Assembly: GCA_036340235.1 (NCBI GenBank)
Contig: JAYYZE010000018.1
Coordinates: 1-53,498, forward strand
Source: GCA-2862585 sp036340235
GTDB taxonomy: Bacteria > Bacteroidota > Bacteroidia > Flavobacteriales > UBA7312
Direction: 5' to 3'
DNA length: 53,498 bases
Made by a program: the position numbers and the translations under genes. The notes beneath the pieces are model-generated. The model was not told where the DNA came from and did no database searches. It saw only the letters and a program-made list of their open reading frames with translations. Of the stretch, positions 50,672 through 53,498 are shown one piece after another. How positions within the stretch are numbered: position 1 is the stretch's first letter; every line of letters starts with the position of its first letter.

Positions 50672-51990
50672 GGGATATAAATAGTGTAAAAACCAAAATG
50701 TTTTTTAATATAAATAATCATTAAAAGATTCCAAAATACGCCACTCACCGTACTAGCAACTGCGGCACCTTCAATACCGTACTTAGGAATTAACAAACTA
50801 TTTAAAACAATATTAATAAGCGCAGCTAGTAAAAGAATATTTTGAAATATTTTTTGACGTCCGACCATTTGAAGAAACGTTCCCACTGAACCAGAAATAG
50901 CACTAAACATCTTGCCAATAGACAGTATTATCAAACACATTGCCGCTAGCTTAAATTCATCACCAAACATACTTAAAATAGTACTAGGGAATAAAATAAG
51001 CAGTAACAATATAGGGGCACTTACCCAAAAAATAGTTTTAGTAGATTGTTGAACGATTTTTTTTAATCCATTGATATCACCAGAGGAATGAATTTCTGAA
51101 AACTTAGGAGCAGCTATGCTGTTCACTGCCATTAGTCCCATGTAAGAAAGCATGGATAGTTTTAGTGCTATATTGTAGACACCAACCTGCGCTGAGCTTG
51201 TCATATTAGCTAACATAAAAAGATCTACCTTCCCCATAATTATCATCATGGATTGCCCTAACAACAATGGAAAAGATATAACTAATAGTTCGTTGGTTGA
51301 AAGAAAATTAATAGGTTTTGATTCTTGATTGGGTAGCTTGTATTTGAGGCGAAACCACACGACAAAAGAAAATAAAGTCATACTAACCACACTTAGTATA
51401 TAGGCGTAAATAGGTAGCTTGTCGTTTGTCAAAAAATAAGAGCCAAGTGCTAAAAGAATAAAAGTTCCTAAAGAGATACTGACATTATTAAAAAAAGAAA
51501 AAGAGATCATGTTTTTCAATCCACGAATAGATTGAACGTTCATGTGAAAAAGAACTAGTGGTATGAAAGAATACGACACCAAAATAAGGAGGTCTTTTTC
51601 GAGATTCATGAATTGGGCTATGTTTTCTGAAAAAAACCACAACAATATATTCAAAATCATAGCTATCAACGTGACAATAGTTACTGATTTATAGTATAAT
51701 TTTTCAATTGCTTGAGTACTGCCTTGATGCATGTATTTAGAAATGAAACGCACCAGTGAAGTGTCGATTCCAAGGCGGGAGACAATGGCTAATACTTCCA
51801 CTACCAAAAGGGCTGTGACATATTGCCCAAACACATATGCCCCATATTTGTTGGAAATAAAAACAGCCAAAACATACCCAACAAACAAGCCAACAATTTT
51901 AAGTATAAAGGTTGTTGAAGCCCCCTTTATCAATTCCAAAAAATGACTATCGTTTAGAGCTTTTACTATGTGATATTTTAGATTATTCAC
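50656..51990 (-). CDS. Polysaccharide flippase (Wzx/MATE-like)
   Basis: 444 residues with 12-14 helices. The order GASTTFILKIVGLFVGYVLAV, GIDTSLVRFISKYM, MGKVDLFMLANM and a late PKYGIEGAAVASTVSG are the signatures of the oligosaccharide flippase family. It should move lipid-linked units across the inner membrane. Probably the first large gene of the cluster. Confidence 0.87.
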   Translation of the reverse strand: MNNLKYHIVKALNDSHFLELIKGASTTFILKIVGLFVGYVLAVFISNKYGAYVFGQYVTALLVVEVLAIVSRLGIDTSLVRFISKYMHQGSTQAIEKLYYKSVTIVTLIAMILNILLWFFSENIAQFMNLEKDLLILVSYSFIPLVLFHMNVQSIRGLKNMISFSFFNNVSISLGTFILLALGSYFLTNDKLPIYAYILSVVSMTLFSFVVWFRLKYKLPNQESKPINFLSTNELLVISFPLLLGQSMMIIMGKVDLFMLANMTSSAQVGVYNIALKLSMLSYMGLMAVNSIAAPKFSEIHSSGDINGLKKIVQQSTKTIFWVSAPILLLLILFPSTILSMFGDEFKLAAMCLIILSIGKMFSAISGSVGTFLQMVGRQKIFQNILLLAALINIVLNSLLIPKYGIEGAAVASTVSGVFWNLLMIIYIKKHFGFYTIYIPWLKR

Positions 51991-52002
51991 AACAAGATAG
52001 CA

Positions 52003-52155
52003 TTAAAAGTCGGATGATTTGTCTTGTAAAATAGCTGACGCCGATAAGATGCCTATTCGCAAAACGTAAAAGGAAATGGCAGTATGTTTTTCGTCAATTT
52101 TTACTTCAATGCTAGACGGTCCTTCAGAAAAATCAATGACTGTTGTTGAACTCAT
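52003..52155 (-). CDS. Possible 50-residue ORF before the flippase
   Basis: ATG 52155 opens a 50-residue frame (MSSTTVIDFSEGPSSIEVKI to QDKSSDF) ending 12 bases before the flippase ATG. No known family. A weak hydrophobic stretch (AISFYVLRIGILSASAIL) is present. It could be a leader peptide or a chance frame; the close fit to the next start is the only support. Confidence 0.35.
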   Translation of the reverse strand: MSSTTVIDFSEGPSSIEVKIDEKHTAISFYVLRIGILSASAILQDKSSDF

Positions 52156-52205
52156 AATAAATGACTTGTTTGTCAACGGTAAAGTTAATGATTTTGAGTA
52201 AAAAT

Positions 52206-52975
52206 CTAAACAGGAATGGCTAGTGAAATTGTATAAGGAGTATACGTCACTGCGTTTAGCGTAAAGTTTATTGGGATATTGTATTTGACATTAACCGGCT
52301 TTCCTCTTTTCCTGCCTGCTTTGAACTTAGGCATGAGTTTTACAACACAAAGGGCTTCAGCATTTAAATATTGATCGATACTTCTCACCACTTTAACTTG
52401 TGTGACATGTCCTGTTTTATTAATTAAAACTAATGTATACTTTTACTGTAATATTATTTTCTTTCGCTATGTGTGTATATTTAATGTGTTTGGCTATGAA
52501 CTGTATCATTTGAGATTCTGTACATTTAACAACATCATCGCATCCTCTAAACTGTGGCATTTCTTCAAAAATTATAAATGATTCATCTGTAGCCTCTTCT
52601 TCTTGTTCATCAATGAACTCTATTTCCGTTTCTTCATCCGACTCAGTATCTGCCATCACTATTTCATCAACTTTCATCTTATCGTTAACAATCATCAAAT
52701 CAACAAGCGGAGGCAATTATGCTGGCGGTGGTGGTTGTTTTTCTCTAAAGGTGTTCAATATCTTCTTAGAATTAGACCGCAAAGGAAATATTTCTTAATG
52801 CTACCACATCTTTCTCATAGATTCTGTACTCAAAAACAATTAAGACTAGAAATAATACTATGACTAAACCTATTTGAAAGAATAGAACTCGTTTCTTCTC
52901 TAGATTGGCTTTGGGGTGTTTTTTTGATTCCGTGGATTTAGTTTTTTTATATAAACTCTTTGTAAGAAGATATAT
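52206..52975 (-). pseudogene. Degraded copy of the energy transducer TonB gene
   Basis: Read on the minus strand, a TonB-like N-terminus (HPKANLEKKRVLFFQIGLVI) begins near 52969 without a start codon. It hits a stop at 52774-52772, changes frame before a Pro-rich stretch, meets TAA at 52719-52717, continues as an acidic segment (TESDEETEIEFIDEQEEE) and the TonB C-terminal domain, shifts frame again near 52420-52432, then reads VTQVKVVRSIDQYLNAEA and overshoots the expected end after INFTLN. At least four lesions. It is similar throughout to the intact tonB at 53039. Confidence 0.85.
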
Positions 52976-52992
52976 TGTATTGTATCCAAAAA

Positions 52993-53016
52993 AAAGACCC
53001 TATGATGAGGGTCTTT
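52993..53016 (-). terminator. Rho-independent terminator of the intact tonB
   Basis: AAAGACCC (52993-53000) and GGGTCTTT (53009-53016) form a perfect 8-bp stem with an 8-base loop. On the minus strand it lies 23 bases after the tonB stop at 53039 and is followed by a run of eight T, a standard intrinsic terminator. Confidence 0.85.
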
Positions 53017-53038
53017 GGCTTTTATATGTGCAGTTGAA

Positions 53039-53498
53039 TCAATTCAACTTGAAACTAATGGGCACATTATATTGTACTTTAACAGGCTTACCTCGTTGCT
53101 TTCCCGGCTTAAACTTTGGCATGGATTGTACCACTCTAACCGCCTCAGCATCAAGATATTTATCGACACCTCTTAACACTTTCACACTGGTTACTTTTCC
53201 CGATTTATCAACCACAAAACTAACATACACTTTACCTGTTATGTTATTTTCTTTTGCGATGGGTGGGTATTTTGTTTTTCTAGCTATGTACTGCATTATT
53301 TTGGTTTGTGTACACATTTCATCGCTGCACCCATCGAATAGTGGCATATCTTCAACCACCATGAACACCTCATCAGTTGTTTCTTCTTCTTCTTCGATAA
53401 TCTCTAATTCTTCATCCGATTCAGTGTCTTCTATTTCTACTTCTTCTATTTCTTCGTCGTCTTCAACAATAACCAACTCATCAGGTGGTGGGGGTGGG
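53039..53498 (-). CDS. Energy transducer TonB, C-terminal part (gene runs off the window)
   Basis: The frame is open to the right edge, where it reads a poly-Pro stretch (PPPPPDELVIVEDDEE), so the start lies outside. An acidic linker is followed by the TonB C-terminal domain: NNITGKVYVSFVVDKSGKVT, VKVLRGVDKYLDAEAVRVVQ, FKPGKQRGKPVKVQYNVPI. TonB passes proton-motive energy to outer-membrane receptors such as the one at 7149. Gene fragment beside its own decayed copy. Confidence 0.87.
   Translation of the reverse strand, partial: PPPPPDELVIVEDDEEIEEVEIEDTESDEELEIIEEEEETTDEVFMVVEDMPLFDGCSDEMCTQTKIMQYIARKTKYPPIAKENNITGKVYVSFVVDKSGKVTSVKVLRGVDKYLDAEAVRVVQSMPKFKPGKQRGKPVKVQYNVPISFKLN

Noticed and set aside
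52603..52863. Plus-strand open frames across the tonB pseudogene
   Set aside because: The minus strand carries recognisable TonB segments; the plus frames are complementary artefacts.
1..53498. CRISPR arrays, insertion sequences, phage genes, tRNA or rRNA
   Set aside because: No direct repeat array, transposase, integrase, cloverleaf or rRNA-like segment seen on reading.

Overview
The window looks like a chromosomal segment of a marine, pigmented member of the Bacteroidota (Flavobacteriia-like). Supporting signs are low GC content, a type IX secretion (T9SS) C-terminal sorting domain, TonB-dependent receptor architecture with a carboxypeptidase-like N-terminal domain, RemB/Wzi-like and DUF983 proteins, promoters of the TAnnTTTG type, and a carotenoid gene set typical of flavobacteria (fused crtYcd, cruF, crtD, crtI, crtB, crtZ). 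I see no rRNA, tRNA, CRISPR array, insertion sequence or prophage.

Layout. 1-2187: end of a T9SS-exported protein, a cation/Ca2+ exchanger-like protein, and a DUF983 zinc-ribbon protein that seems to start on ATA. 2152-12395 (minus): a tightly packed ten-gene unit of SRPBCC protein, two flavin-reductase-like proteins, metallophosphoesterase, TonB-dependent receptor, TIGR01777 SDR, DNA photolyase, crtD, cruF and crtYcd. 12463-13904: an unknown protein, a CarH-like MerR/B12 photoreceptor repressor and a 54-residue ORF. 14055-17676 (plus): a cupredoxin plus double-FAS1 secreted protein, then glutathione peroxidase, SOUL haem protein, Fpg-type glycosylase and NUDIX hydrolase. 17680-20417 (minus): RND/MMPL membrane protein and an SDR without the catalytic Tyr. 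20474-25332 (plus): PTPS/QueD-like, folE, crtI, crtB, a small lipoprotein, idi, crtZ.

The main discovery is that the three divergent intergenic regions of this block each carry the same 32-bp palindrome, TTGTATAA-N16-TTATACAA, with identical arms and identical spacing (12421-12452, 13969-14000, 20441-20472). Each overlaps or lies within about 30 bp of recognisable promoter boxes. The CarH-like protein keeps the W-x9-EH and ExHxxG motifs of adenosylcobalamin photosensors. I infer a compact light/B12-controlled photoprotection regulon: carotenoid synthesis (predicted saproxanthin/myxol type), photolyase repair, pterin synthesis, peroxide and oxidised-guanine defence, a secreted copper-type protein and its own regulator.

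25386-34106 holds two small membrane or lipoprotein genes, gpmI, an M20 dipeptidase, a five-gene cell-envelope cluster (two small lipoproteins, a Tat-exported DUF1501 protein, a CX4CH cytochrome-like lipoprotein, another lipoprotein), a PH-like membrane protein and a DCC-family thiol protein. 34107-34766 is mostly non-coding. 34767-42209 (minus) carries tsaB, an adaptor/TolC efflux pair and a cytochrome oxidase block (ctaB, two subunit III genes, subunit IV, SCO, DUF420, small CxxC protein). 42334-52155 (minus) is a RemB/Wzi-like outer-membrane protein followed by a surface polysaccharide cluster (flippase, polymerase, two glycosyltransferases, epimerase, acyltransferase, two sulfotransferases), suggesting a sulfated polysaccharide. 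The window ends with a decayed tonB copy beside an intact tonB that runs off the edge.
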